This document shows, piece by piece, positions 1 through 7,348 of a stretch of 64,000 nucleotides of DNA. The stretch comes from Anaerolineae bacterium. GTDB lineage: Bacteria > Chloroflexota > Anaerolineae > Aggregatilineales > Phototrophicaceae. How positions within the stretch are numbered: the first letter of the stretch is position 1; each line of letters starts with the position of its first letter. The stretch covers positions 1-64,000 of the forward strand of contig JADLAY010000002.1 in assembly GCA_020849765.1 (NCBI GenBank), read 5' to 3'. The translations under genes and the position numbers were made by a program. The notes below the pieces were generated by a model that was not told the origin of the DNA, searched no databases, and saw only the letters and a program-made list of their open reading frames with translations.

Positions 1-328
1 GCAGCGTGCGTTTCAAGGGGGCGGGACGGCGACGGCGTGAGGGTAGTCGGGCTTGATCTGCTGGCAGCGACCAAGCAGTCAAGCCCGACGGGGGTGTGTC
101 GCGCCGAGCGGGGGTTGCCGTGCGCAAAGTCGCCGAAAATGCCCGTCCATCGGGCAAATCGAGGCGCTTTGTGGCGGTGACCCTCCGAGAAGCGGCACGT
201 GAGTGGTGGGCGGTTGGGTAGCGGTGGTACTCGCGCAAACTAGGGTTGTGGTAACCGTAGGACGAACTGTAGTTTCTGGCTGTCAAGGTGCGGGCTGTTT
301 GTGCCCTTTCGAGCACGAAGTGTGCGCA
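1..328. other. Non-coding left flank of the rep module
   Basis: I see no convincing gene here; the open frames on the plus strand are shadows. The stretch lies downstream of the leftward rep gene. It holds a long hairpin at 46-89, a smaller one around 139-157 (TGCCCG against CGGGCA), and G-rich text. It may be the trailing part of an origin region or simply a terminator region. Confidence 0.5.
46..89. terminator. Long hairpin downstream of rep
   Basis: An 11-bp arm GTCGGGCTTGA pairs with TCAAGCCCGAC. After one bulged base the stem continues with CTGCT against AGCAG around an 11-base loop. No T-run follows on either strand. It may end the leftward rep transcript; a single-strand origin or other replication hairpin is also possible. 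Confidence 0.5.
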
Positions 329-1075
329 TCATGGCGGCGACTTGTCCAGTTCCGAATGCGCCATCGCGGTGAACCAGGCGCCCTTGTTGCGCACCTTGCC
401 ATCCTGCTTCATCTCCGACAGCAGCTCGAACAGGCGGTGCTCCGGCAGCGCATCGGCAATCCGGGCGAAGCTGCCCCGGCTGTGCGTGTCGCCGGTCTGC
501 TTCTCGATTTCACTGACCAGGAAGTCGACGTGCGCCTTCGGCTTCGTCCAGTTTTTCCGTCGGTCGCCATCAACGTTGTTATGTATTTTTGTAAGACTGT
601 TTCTTGTTGGTGGTAAGGTTTTTTGACCAGGGGGTGGTAAACTTTCTTTGCCACCCCGTGGTAAAGTTTTTTGACCTCCCCCCTCCTCCTGCGGTTCTTC
701 TCTGGTCGGTACGGCATCAGCCATGCGGAGGCTGTAAGCGGTCGGCAGGTCGCCGCGCTTGTCGTCACTGCGACGGACGCGCAGGATGATTCCCTGCTCC
801 TCCAAGGAACGAAGTGCGCTCAGCAAAGTCGGCTTGCTCAGCCCGACGCCGCTGTCGAGGACTGACCCGTCCTGGCGCTGAATGCCGTGCAGCATCTGGT
901 TGAGGGAAATGCTATCCTGAGCTTTCTTGAAGCCGAATGTCCGCCGGATGATGTAGAGCAGGACTTTGAGTTCTCCCCCACTCAACCGCGTCAGCAGTTC
1001 GTCGAACAACTGATCGGGCACCGGTGTCGTGTTCGGTGCGCTGAAGCCTTGGAAGTCTGCATTGTTAGCCGACAT
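329..1075 (-). CDS. Replication initiation protein, lambda-O-like winged helix
   Basis: A 248-residue protein. The first 100 or so residues look like the N-terminal winged-helix domain of phage/plasmid O-type replication proteins (segment ELKVLLYIIRRTFGF, then a helix-turn-helix around SKPTLLSALRSLEEQGI). Residues of about 133-155 are a low-complexity repeat (QKTLPRGG, KESLPPPG, QKTLPP) created by DNA iterons within the gene. The C-terminal 80 residues are charged and not recognised. It would bind the iterons and recruit helicase to open the origin. It is the last gene of the leftward RHH-parA-third gene-rep group. The function is inferred from fold-like motifs and context, not from a database match. 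Confidence 0.62.
   Translation of the reverse strand: MSANNADFQGFSAPNTTPVPDQLFDELLTRLSGGELKVLLYIIRRTFGFKKAQDSISLNQMLHGIQRQDGSVLDSGVGLSKPTLLSALRSLEEQGIILRVRRSDDKRGDLPTAYSLRMADAVPTREEPQEEGGGQKTLPRGGKESLPPPGQKTLPPTRNSLTKIHNNVDGDRRKNWTKPKAHVDFLVSEIEKQTGDTHSRGSFARIADALPEHRLFELLSEMKQDGKVRNKGAWFTAMAHSELDKSPP
560..676. repeat. In-gene iterons plus A+T-rich stretch, candidate origin
   Basis: Three 18-bp direct repeats begin at 611, 635 and 659, an exact 24-bp pitch. The first and third are TGGTAARGTTTTTTGACC with one difference; the middle copy is more diverged. On the side further into the gene (about 572-612) lies an A+T-rich stretch. Iterons inside an O-type initiator gene, next to an A+T-rich unwinding region, is the known arrangement of the lambda origin. 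The 24-bp pitch equals eight codons, so the reading frame is kept. Confidence 0.6.
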
Positions 1076-1159
1076 GATGGTCTGGGCTGATTGCTGATTG
1101 TCACCCGGCTCGACGGGTTAGACCCACGATAGACTGCCTGTTGTCGCCCTGTCAAACGA

Positions 1160-1247
1160 AGTACCGGACTCCCGAACTGCGTCACTTCGGAGCTTCGGCA
1201 CTTTCGGACTCCGGGACTTCCGAACTTCGGAAGTCCGGGAGTTTGGC
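1160..1247. repeat. Octamer tandem array 1, candidate centromere
   Basis: About eleven contiguous 8-bp units of the type ACTTCSGR run without spacers, for example ACTTCGGA at 1184 and ACTTCCGA at 1216. They cover the 3' end of the third par gene and run past its stop codon at 1182. Contiguous 7-8 bp repeats are known binding sites of ribbon-helix-helix partition proteins such as omega. Confidence 0.6.
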
Positions 1248-1694
1248 TTGCAGTGTATCGAAGACCGCTTGTAGCAGGTCGGCTTCATTGTGGACGTGCT
1301 CACCCGTGACCCGCAGGTCAAGTTGGCGGGCAATCTCCAGCAGCACGCGGATGAACGAGTTCTTGGTAATCCGCTGGTGCGCCGGGTTATCCCGTTCCAT
1401 TTCCGGCATCGACTGGCGCAGGTCTTCCTCCAGGTCGTCCAGGTAGCGCTTCTGCTCACCCGTGATGCGGATGTCCAGCCGTCGCAGCTGGTCATATTTC
1501 CGGAGTTCGTAACTTCGGAAGTTCGGGACTTCCGGACTTTCGGACTGCGCAACTTCCGAACTTCGGGACTTCGGAGCAGTGCGAGGTTGTGGTTGGGAAA
1601 TGACAACAGGCTCGGGGGCTTTCACCGGCTGGGGCGGTGGGGGAGTAGGGGAGAGTGAAAAGAAGGGACTGTCAGCCAGTCCGGATTTCTTCAT
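1182..1694 (-). CDS. Third gene of partition operon, possible DNA-binding protein
   Basis: A 170-residue protein with a Pro-rich N-terminus, two low-complexity stretches rich in R/S/E/V/P (about residues 40-66 and 149-170) and a compact helical core between them. The core contains [20 protein letters not shown], which resembles a ribbon-helix-helix or short helix-turn-helix dimerisation segment. Both low-complexity parts are translations of the octamer arrays. Its ATG overlaps the parA stop (ATGA), so the two are probably translationally coupled. I do not recognise the family; a ParB-like centromere binder is the best guess from position. Confidence 0.5.
   Translation of the reverse strand: MKKSGLADSPFFSLSPTPPPPQPVKAPEPVVISQPQPRTAPKSRSSEVAQSESPEVPNFRSYELRKYDQLRRLDIRITGEQKRYLDDLEEDLRQSMPEMERDNPAHQRITKNSFIRVLLEIARQLDLRVTGEHVHNEADLLQAVFDTLQAKLPDFRSSEVPESESAEAPK
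1496..1575. repeat. Octamer tandem array 2, candidate centromere
   Basis: Ten contiguous 8-bp units of the ACTTCSGR type, including ACTTCGGA at 1512, ACTTCCGG at 1528, ACTTCGGG at 1560 and ACTTCGGA at 1568. The pitch is exactly 8 bp throughout. The array lies inside the 5' third of the same gene and is separated from array 1 by about 250 bp of non-repetitive coding sequence. Confidence 0.62.
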
Positions 1695-2452
1695 CGTGAC
1701 AGGATTTCTTTGACTAATGAGCGATACGCACGCGCACCGGTGCTGGCCGGGGCGTATTCAAAGATGTGGCTGTGATTGGAGTGCGCCTCTTCCAGGCTGA
1801 CGTTCTTGGGGATAGCGGTCGCGAACACCTTGTCCGGGAAGTAGCGCTGCAATTGGTCGATGACATCGCGCGAAACGTTGGTCTTTTCGACAAACGTGCA
1901 TACCAAGCCCAGGATGTCGAGACCGGGATTGAGTTGGCGCTGCCTGACCATGGTGATCGTCTCCTGCAATTGCACCAGCCCAGACAGGGCAAAGAAGGCC
2001 GTCGAGACGGGGACGATGATTCGGTCACTGGCGACGAACGAGTTGACCGTCAGCAGTCCCAGCGCCGGAGGATTGTCGATCAGGATGAAGTCGTACTTCT
2101 CACGCACACCCTGCATCGCATTCTTGAGCCGCTCGCTGCGATTGTCGAAGGCTTGCGCGAGTTCCAGATCCGCACCGGAGAGTCGGATGTGCGAGGGGAC
2201 GAAGTGCAGGTTGGGGAAGCGCGTCTCCTGGATGACGCTCGCTAGGGGAGCGAAGTTGATGATCACGTTGAAGATCGACTGTTCCAGCGGTGTCTCGACC
2301 GAGGGATGGATGAAGACCTGGGTCGTGTTCGCCTGCGGGTCGGCGTCGATCAGCAGAACCTTGTAACCCTCAAGCGTTAAGCCTGCGGCGACGTTGATGG
2401 CGGTTGTCGTCTTGGCGACGCCGCCTTTCTGGTTGGCAATCGAGATGACCAT
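1691..2452 (-). CDS. parA: ParA/Soj-type partition ATPase
   Basis: A 253-residue deviant Walker ATPase that would move or position the replicon over the nucleoid. The deviant Walker A box KGGVAKTT sits at residues 9-16 directly after the start, the A-prime motif IDADPQ near residue 37, and the Walker B stretch FILIDNPP near 120. There is no N-terminal helix-turn-helix, so this is the short form, which relies on a separate DNA-binding partner. The ribbon-helix-helix gene ends 4 bp upstream and the third gene overlaps downstream. Short ParA next to a small RHH protein fits a type Ib system. Confidence 0.92.
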   Translation of the reverse strand: MVISIANQKGGVAKTTTAINVAAGLTLEGYKVLLIDADPQANTTQVFIHPSVETPLEQSIFNVIINFAPLASVIQETRFPNLHFVPSHIRLSGADLELAQAFDNRSERLKNAMQGVREKYDFILIDNPPALGLLTVNSFVASDRIIVPVSTAFFALSGLVQLQETITMVRQRQLNPGLDILGLVCTFVEKTNVSRDVIDQLQRYFPDKVFATAIPKNVSLEEAHSNHSHIFEYAPASTGARAYRSLVKEILSR

Positions 2453-2456
2453 AGGT

Positions 2457-2657
2457 TCATTGGTTACTTCTGATGTACTGCGACAGCACCAGGCGCACGA
2501 GTGCGGCCAGCGAGATGCTCCGCGACTGCGCCATGCGCTTGAGGTCGTTGCGCAGGTCTTTGGGCATCCACACCTTGAGCGCGACCTCAGCGGTCTTGTG
2601 GTTGTTGTGGGGCAAGTCTGGGGTCAGAGTGGGGTCGGATTGCATGTCTGTGTCCAT
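2457..2657 (-). CDS. Ribbon-helix-helix DNA-binding protein (partition/autorepressor)
   Basis: A 66-residue protein with a disordered N-terminus and a C-terminal ribbon-helix-helix fold: a beta strand around [13 protein letters not shown], then two helices ([14 protein letters not shown] and [12 protein letters not shown]). Small RHH partners of short ParA proteins bind tandem repeats at the centromere and repress their own operon. An inverted repeat covers the start codon. A second in-frame ATG four codons in (2645) is an alternative start. The family assignment rests on pattern. Confidence 0.72.
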   Translation of the reverse strand: MDTDMQSDPTLTPDLPHNNHKTAEVALKVWMPKDLRNDLKRMAQSRSISLAALVRLVLSQYIRSNQ

Positions 2658-2667
2658 TTAGACACAG
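2648..2667. promoter_or_regulatory. Inverted repeat over the start of the partition operon
   Basis: CTGTGTC (2648-2654) and GACACAG (2661-2667) form a perfect 7-bp inverted repeat with a 6-bp spacer, centred on the start codon of the RHH gene. Its position suits an autoregulatory operator for the RHH protein. It does not resemble the ACTTCSGR octamers. Confidence 0.45.
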
Positions 2668-2844
2668 CGGTAGGGGAGCTGTCAATACGATACTGGACTG
2701 GAAAAATCTATCCTGATTTGACCCGACGTGCTTGACCACCACGTTAACATTGCGACACGAATACCCACAGCTGAATTAAACAATCGTCGAGTACATGTTC
2801 GAAGATGGAGGTTACTTCACAATCCCTTGGGCCGCGCTATGTCA

Positions 2845-2889
2845 GTGATCCACCGCTTGGTTAGCGATCGCTCTCCTGCGGTGGATCAC
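2845..2889. terminator. Perfect 12-bp inverted repeat beyond gap
   Basis: GTGATCCACCGC (2845-2856) and GCGGTGGATCAC (2878-2889) are perfect arms around a 21-base loop that itself contains the palindrome AGCGATCGCT (2863-2872). It starts 20 bp past the stop of the leftward GAPDH gene, so a terminator is the simplest reading. No T-run follows, and the nested palindrome is unusual. Confidence 0.5.
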
Positions 2890-2908
2890 AGCACAGCTCG
2901 CGAAGTCG

Positions 2909-3982
2909 TCACTGTCTCTCAGTGATTGCCGAGAGATCTCGCCGGGGAGTAAACTCGCGCATCAAGCCGAGTGCCCGGTCAGTTTTGGCGATTGACTGCG
3001 CCCCATCCAATTCGACCTCAGTGAGAGCGCGAATGGCATCAATCGTCTCTGGAACCACAATCGCCTGGTTGTAGACCTGATAGTTGTAGAACACCTCGTT
3101 TCCCTTGACCGTGAGGCTGTCCTCCCACAAGCCGACTTCCCACATATCGCCACGGGGTCGTCCCAAATCGGACATCATTTCGACGGTGCTATTCAGGGCA
3201 ACGATCCCTTCGCCTGCGCTGAGGAAGGCAATGCGCGGCGCTGCCTGAAACGCTGCCAGCACTTCCGCTTTCGTGGCAGAGCGTGTTAATTCCACACTCC
3301 ACGCATGGAGATGACTGTTGGTGTGTGCGGCAACCACTGCTAACGTGACCACATCCAAATCAGGCAGCACCGTTTGGGCATCCGGTCCTTGATGGGAGGG
3401 AATCGCCGTTTCGGGCACAACCGTGTTCATCACCCCGGTGTGGTCGGATTCCCAGGGGTCGGTTGCGCGACGGATCAGAACCCCACGCGCTTTTTTCAGC
3501 AAACCTGCCTGTTGCAACGCGCCCAACGTCCGCACAATACTGGTGGTATTGCAGGAGACCACGCGGGTCGTGTCACGACCGAGCGCTGTAGCATAGTTCG
3601 CCTGCGCCACGAAGGAATGTCCGGTCAGGCTGTGCTTCTCGCCACCCTGAAAAACCGACTTGACCCCTGCCGCCCGGTACGTTTCCAGATTGGCGGAAGC
3701 CACCTTCTTAGGTGTGGCATCTGCCACAATGTCGACCTGTGTGAGCGTATCATTGAGCAGACCGACCGGGTGTAGCCCTGCTTCCTGCATCGCCTGTAAC
3801 GCTTCAGGAGTCGAGGCGAAAATGGCGTAGCCTTTCTCAGCAGCCACCTTCACGCGCCAATCGATTACGACATCGGCAATCCCTACCAGTTCCATATCCG
3901 ACTGCGCTACGACGGCATCGGCAATCCGCTTGCCGATAACGCCGTACCCATTCACAATGACCCGAACTTTTCGCTCAGACAT
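2909..3982 (-). CDS. gap: Type II (archaeal-type) glyceraldehyde-3-phosphate dehydrogenase
   Basis: A 357-residue NAD(P)-dependent dehydrogenase interconverting glyceraldehyde 3-phosphate and 1,3-bisphosphoglycerate. The N-terminal nucleotide-binding loop is VNGYGVIGKR (residues 10-19) and the catalytic cysteine is C144 in SCNTTS. This motif and the overall sequence (TDPWESDHTGVMNTVVP region) match the archaeal-type family, not the bacterial GapA family, which uses SCTTN. A good ribosome site (GGAGG, 5 bp before ATG) supports the start. It is monocistronic in appearance. Its presence in a bacterial accessory region suggests transfer or a specialised role. Confidence 0.9.
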   Translation of the reverse strand: MSERKVRVIVNGYGVIGKRIADAVVAQSDMELVGIADVVIDWRVKVAAEKGYAIFASTPEALQAMQEAGLHPVGLLNDTLTQVDIVADATPKKVASANLETYRAAGVKSVFQGGEKHSLTGHSFVAQANYATALGRDTTRVVSCNTTSIVRTLGALQQAGLLKKARGVLIRRATDPWESDHTGVMNTVVPETAIPSHQGPDAQTVLPDLDVVTLAVVAAHTNSHLHAWSVELTRSATKAEVLAAFQAAPRIAFLSAGEGIVALNSTVEMMSDLGRPRGDMWEVGLWEDSLTVKGNEVFYNYQVYNQAIVVPETIDAIRALTEVELDGAQSIAKTDRALGLMREFTPRRDLSAITERQ

Positions 3983-4150
3983 ACCTGCCTCCAGTGGATA
4001 GCGAATCTTCTTATCCCTAACGGTACCTCACCATCTGAGAACTGCAAAAGCGCCGAATGGCGTACCCTGTACCCCGCCGTTTGAACGGAAGCTGCTGTTT
4101 ACTAGACCGGCAACCCCAACTTGTCGCGTCAGGACACTGGCAATTTCGCG

Positions 4151-5410
4151 CTAACGCCGCAGCGGGTGGCTACGAACAAACCAGGGCTTGGGGATAAAGC
4201 CGTCCATACGGTTTGCTTTAACCCCCAGAGTTGAATAGATCGCTGACTGTAGTTGGTGTCTGCGTCGAGATCCGCCCAGTATGCCCACAAGCGATGCCAG
4301 GCTTTCGATGAGCAAGTAAAGGGGCAGGCTTCCGAATATCCACAGCATCGCTTGTGGGTAGTCGACTCGGTCCGCGAGTAAATTCACGAAAGCGTAGGTA
4401 GTAAAGGGGTTGCGTGCGCCAAGCGCAAGGCAAATGCGCGGGAAACGATAAAAGACCCACGCCAGGCCAAGACCAAATGCGTGGCATATCCCGATCTGAC
4501 GGTGAACCATAGCCGGGTACTGGTCGGGATGCCCCGCTATTATCGCTTCGGCAGCCAGTCGACCGCTCTTGATCGCCAGCCGGATACCTTCACCGGATAG
4601 TGGGTCGGCCAGTCCAGCAGCATCGCCGACCAGCAGGGTGCGCGAAGAAGCAATGAGTTCACGACCGGTGTAAATCGGGATGGGATGTCCATGGAAGTGT
4701 ACGTCTTCGAGAGAGATTCCATAGCGGGTCATCACCCGTTTCAGTGTGCTTTGCAGTTCCCCAGGTTTGGGATGCAACGCCCCAATCCCGACGGACAGAT
4801 GGTCGGACTTGGAGAAGATCCACAGGTAACCCGGCTGGATTTCGTCGAAGATGAACAGTAGGCGGTTAGCAAAACGTTGCAGGACTGCGGGTGGAAGCGG
4901 GACTTCAGCCTCAATCGCCGCCGCCATGATTTTGCCCCGACGTAGCCCCACCGAGCGGGCTACCACCGAGTTGGCGCCGTCCGCGCCAATCAGATAACGC
5001 CCCCTGAAGACATCGCCTTCCCTGGTCTCGACGACAACGTGATCGGATGTTTCTCGTACCTTAGCGACGGTCACGCCTTGTTGGATTTCGGCCCGGGCGT
5101 GAGCCAGAATATGAGCGTCGAACCGATCACGCATCACCACACAGACCGAGCGATCAGGTAAGGGCACGGTGATCGTGTGCTCACCGAGAGCGTAAGAAAT
5201 AGCGTTTATCCGAGATTCGATCACCGGATCGAACGAAAAAGGAAACTGTTTCAGCATGTGCGCTGAAAGCCCGCCGCCACAGGCTTTGTAACGAGGGAGT
5301 GTTTCCTTTTCGAGCACCAGCACTCGTAAGCCAGCCTCGCCCAGGAAATAAGCAGCGGTTGCGCCGCCTGGGCCTCCGCCCACAACGATTACGTCGTAAA
5401 TCGGAGTCAT
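4151..5410 (-). CDS. Geranylgeranyl reductase family FAD-dependent oxidoreductase
   Basis: A 419-residue flavoprotein with an N-terminal FAD-binding Rossmann motif (VVVGGGPGGATAAYFL, about residues 9-24), the CGGGLS segment typical of geranylgeranyl reductases, and a second FAD motif LLVGDAAGLADPLSGEGI. The last 120 residues include hydrophobic stretches that suggest membrane association. The family reduces isoprenoid double bonds in lipids, quinones or chlorophyll side chains; the substrate cannot be told here. A GGAGG box lies 7 bp before the ATG. It reads left like its neighbours but is separated from gap by 170 bp. Confidence 0.85.
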   Translation of the reverse strand: MTPIYDVIVVGGGPGGATAAYFLGEAGLRVLVLEKETLPRYKACGGGLSAHMLKQFPFSFDPVIESRINAISYALGEHTITVPLPDRSVCVVMRDRFDAHILAHARAEIQQGVTVAKVRETSDHVVVETREGDVFRGRYLIGADGANSVVARSVGLRRGKIMAAAIEAEVPLPPAVLQRFANRLLFIFDEIQPGYLWIFSKSDHLSVGIGALHPKPGELQSTLKRVMTRYGISLEDVHFHGHPIPIYTGRELIASSRTLLVGDAAGLADPLSGEGIRLAIKSGRLAAEAIIAGHPDQYPAMVHRQIGICHAFGLGLAWVFYRFPRICLALGARNPFTTYAFVNLLADRVDYPQAMLWIFGSLPLYLLIESLASLVGILGGSRRRHQLQSAIYSTLGVKANRMDGFIPKPWFVRSHPLRR

Positions 5411-5468
5411 CGTAGACCTCCTTACCCATCGGCAAATTCAACGCTGTCCGCCCAGAAAGCCACCCTTT

Positions 5469-5957
5469 TCATCGTGACGGCCAAATGCCGGTCGTTTCCT
5501 CAATTCGCGGCGTATCACCGCCTGAAATTCGCCAGCCGCGCAGCGTTCTGAGTACGGCTAAGTTTTGTGTGAATCGAACGGTGAAGACCGCCGCGCCCCC
5601 GCGAATAACACTCAAGTGCATCCGATAGGTCACGCGTGCCAGACCGCCATCTTCATGCACTTCAACACCTTCGATATTGAACGAGTGAATCTGTACAGAT
5701 TCACCACTCATCTGAGCGATGAAGTTTTTATAGGCTTCTTGTGTTTCAGCCAGTCCGGTTTCCTGCGCGCCTTCCGCGACGGATGCAAAATAGGCATCCA
5801 GCGTATTGGGATTCCGGCGGTTGATCCCATCCAGTGCCTCTGTTTGTACGTCCTCGATTAATCGACGGACATCTCCCTCCGAATTGCCCTGCCGGGTCAA
5901 CAGGATAACCAAGACGGCAATTGCGGTGATCGCTGCAATCCATATCCATTTTTTCAT
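5469..5957 (-). CDS. Membrane-anchored hypothetical protein, NTF2-like
   Basis: A 162-residue protein with an N-terminal membrane anchor (WIWIAAITAIAVLVILL) and an extracytoplasmic domain of about 135 residues. The pattern, an early helix RRLIEDVQTEALDGINRRN, then FASVAEGAQ and alternating strands ending in GWRISGG, resembles SnoaL/NTF2-like folds. No catalytic residues can be named. A ribosome site GGAGG precedes the ATG. It sits 58 bp upstream of the flavoprotein gene in the same direction, so the two may be co-transcribed. Confidence 0.7.
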   Translation of the reverse strand: MKKWIWIAAITAIAVLVILLTRQGNSEGDVRRLIEDVQTEALDGINRRNPNTLDAYFASVAEGAQETGLAETQEAYKNFIAQMSGESVQIHSFNIEGVEVHEDGGLARVTYRMHLSVIRGGAAVFTVRFTQNLAVLRTLRGWRISGGDTPRIEETTGIWPSR

Positions 5958-6080
5958 CTCACGCCTCCGTTCAAGGGAAATCTTCTGGTCATGTACAAAA
6001 CGAGTGAAATCAAGGTAATTTCTGTAGGGGTTTCAGTTAAACCCTCCTACTTTTCACCTATTCTGAACACGAGCAGAAAC

Positions 6081-6833
6081 CTATCCAGCCGTCCAGCCTC
6101 CATCTGCGACTAGGACTTCACCATTGACGAATGAGCCATCATCTGACGCGAGAAACAGGACAACGCGCGCCAATTCTTCTGGCTGCGCCGTGCGGATGGC
6201 AGCGGGTAGCGTCGTTTGTAACCGTTCATAGCCCAGTGGGCTTGGATTGCGGATGCTAATGTTGGTTGCGACGCCACCAGGACAGACCACGTTACAGCGG
6301 ATCCCTTTCTTGGCGTACTGGTAGGCGATACTGCGCGTCAGTCCGATCACGGCATGTTTGGAAGCTGTGTAGCTCACACCTGCACGCCCCCCAAACAAGC
6401 CGCCAATGGAGGCGACGTTTACGATCACGCCCTTTTCGTTGGCGAGCATCGTTTGAAGCGCTTTGCGGCAGATGAACATCGGACCATCCAAGTTCACCCC
6501 CATCACCTTGCGCCACAGGCTATCATCCAGGTCGGCTAAGGGCATAAAGTCATCCATGATCCCGGCATTGTTCACCACGATGTCCAACGTACCATAGACA
6601 TCCAACGCCGTGTCCACCAGTTGTTCAGCATCCGCACGAACAGAGACATCGCCGACAATGGTCTTCAGCCTCGTATCTCCTGCGCTGACTTCTTGTGCAA
6701 GCGTGTCCAGTCCGGTTGCTACAACGTCTGCCGCGACGATCTGAGCGCCTTCGGCGGCGAACAGCTTGGTGATTTCGCGCCCGATCCCTGAACCTGCGCC
6801 CGTCACGAGTGCAACTTTATCTTGCAGTTTCAT
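6081..6833 (-). CDS. Short-chain dehydrogenase/reductase, FabG-like
   Basis: A 250-residue classical SDR of standard length. The cofactor motif TGAGSGIGRE lies at residues 11-20, the NNAG motif near 90, and the catalytic Tyr and Lys in YTASKHA near 155-161. An acidic residue after the second strand (AADVV) suggests NAD preference. Enzymes of this class reduce or oxidise carbonyl or hydroxyl groups; the substrate is not predictable. It appears to be monocistronic, with a weak AAGGT ribosome site. Confidence 0.9.
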   Translation of the reverse strand: MKLQDKVALVTGAGSGIGREITKLFAAEGAQIVAADVVATGLDTLAQEVSAGDTRLKTIVGDVSVRADAEQLVDTALDVYGTLDIVVNNAGIMDDFMPLADLDDSLWRKVMGVNLDGPMFICRKALQTMLANEKGVIVNVASIGGLFGGRAGVSYTASKHAVIGLTRSIAYQYAKKGIRCNVVCPGGVATNISIRNPSPLGYERLQTTLPAAIRTAQPEELARVVLFLASDDGSFVNGEVLVADGGWTAG

Positions 6834-7145
6834 TGAATTACCTTCTTCGCAAATGTTTACGAGTACAAAGCGCCTTTTCTGAGCATGAGCTAATCGTTTA
6901 CTTTTACAATACGCTCAGAGGTAAGCGAATTGAAGCGCTGTTCAGCGTGATGATGTGTAGGCAAAACGGCGCAGGCGGGGATGTACGTCAAACGCCTATT
7001 TACTGGATGGGTACCGTATTCATTTTGTTCTACTTATGGTTTTATGAGGGATGAACTGTCTCAGGAGGGTAGACATGACGGTCGAACTATGCGGAGTAGG
7101 AGGCGGTCATCTGTTCTCGAACCGCCTCCGCATATGACCACCGGA
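6834..7145. other. Intergenic stretch between SDR and YHS genes
   Basis: No gene is supported. The left part (about 6840-6920) is A+T-rich and probably carries the promoter of the leftward SDR gene. A TAGGCAAAACGGCG motif at about 6957 belongs to a loose family of similar intergenic motifs. The right end holds the hairpin at 7099-7129. Confidence 0.5.
7099..7129 (-). terminator. Hairpin after the YHS gene
   Basis: GGAGGCGGT pairs perfectly with ACCGCCTCC across a 13-base loop, 17 bp past the stop of the leftward YHS gene. There is no T-run, so termination strength is uncertain. Confidence 0.55.
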
Positions 7146-7319
7146 TTAGTGGTGATCACCATGGTGGTGATCTGTACTCACGTATTTCTCCGGCTCTTTA
7201 TCGAAGGCTTTCTTGCAATCGGGCGAACAGAAGTAGTAGGTCTGCCCTTTGTACTCCGATTTGCCAGCAGCTTCTTTGGGATCAATCTCCATACCGCAGA
7301 CAGGGTCTTTCACTTTCAT
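7146..7319 (-). CDS. YHS-domain metal-binding protein
   Basis: A 57-residue single YHS domain (TRASH-like): DPVCGMEID near the start, then [13 protein letters not shown], ending in a His-rich tail (DHHHGDHH). Such domains bind copper or other soft metals through the Cys triad. The start is set at the ATG preceded by AAAGGAGGTGAG, not nine codons further upstream where no ribosome site is seen. It follows the AAA ATPase gene in the same direction. Related domains occur at 28310 and fused to the copper ATPase at 20106. Confidence 0.85.
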   Translation of the reverse strand: MKVKDPVCGMEIDPKEAAGKSEYKGQTYYFCSPDCKKAFDKEPEKYVSTDHHHGDHH

Positions 7320-7348
7320 CTTTCTCACCTCCTTTCGTAAAGACATCT

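Noticed and set aside
1160..1575. Short repeats as a CRISPR array
   Set aside because: The units are 8 bp and contiguous with no spacers, and no cas genes are present.
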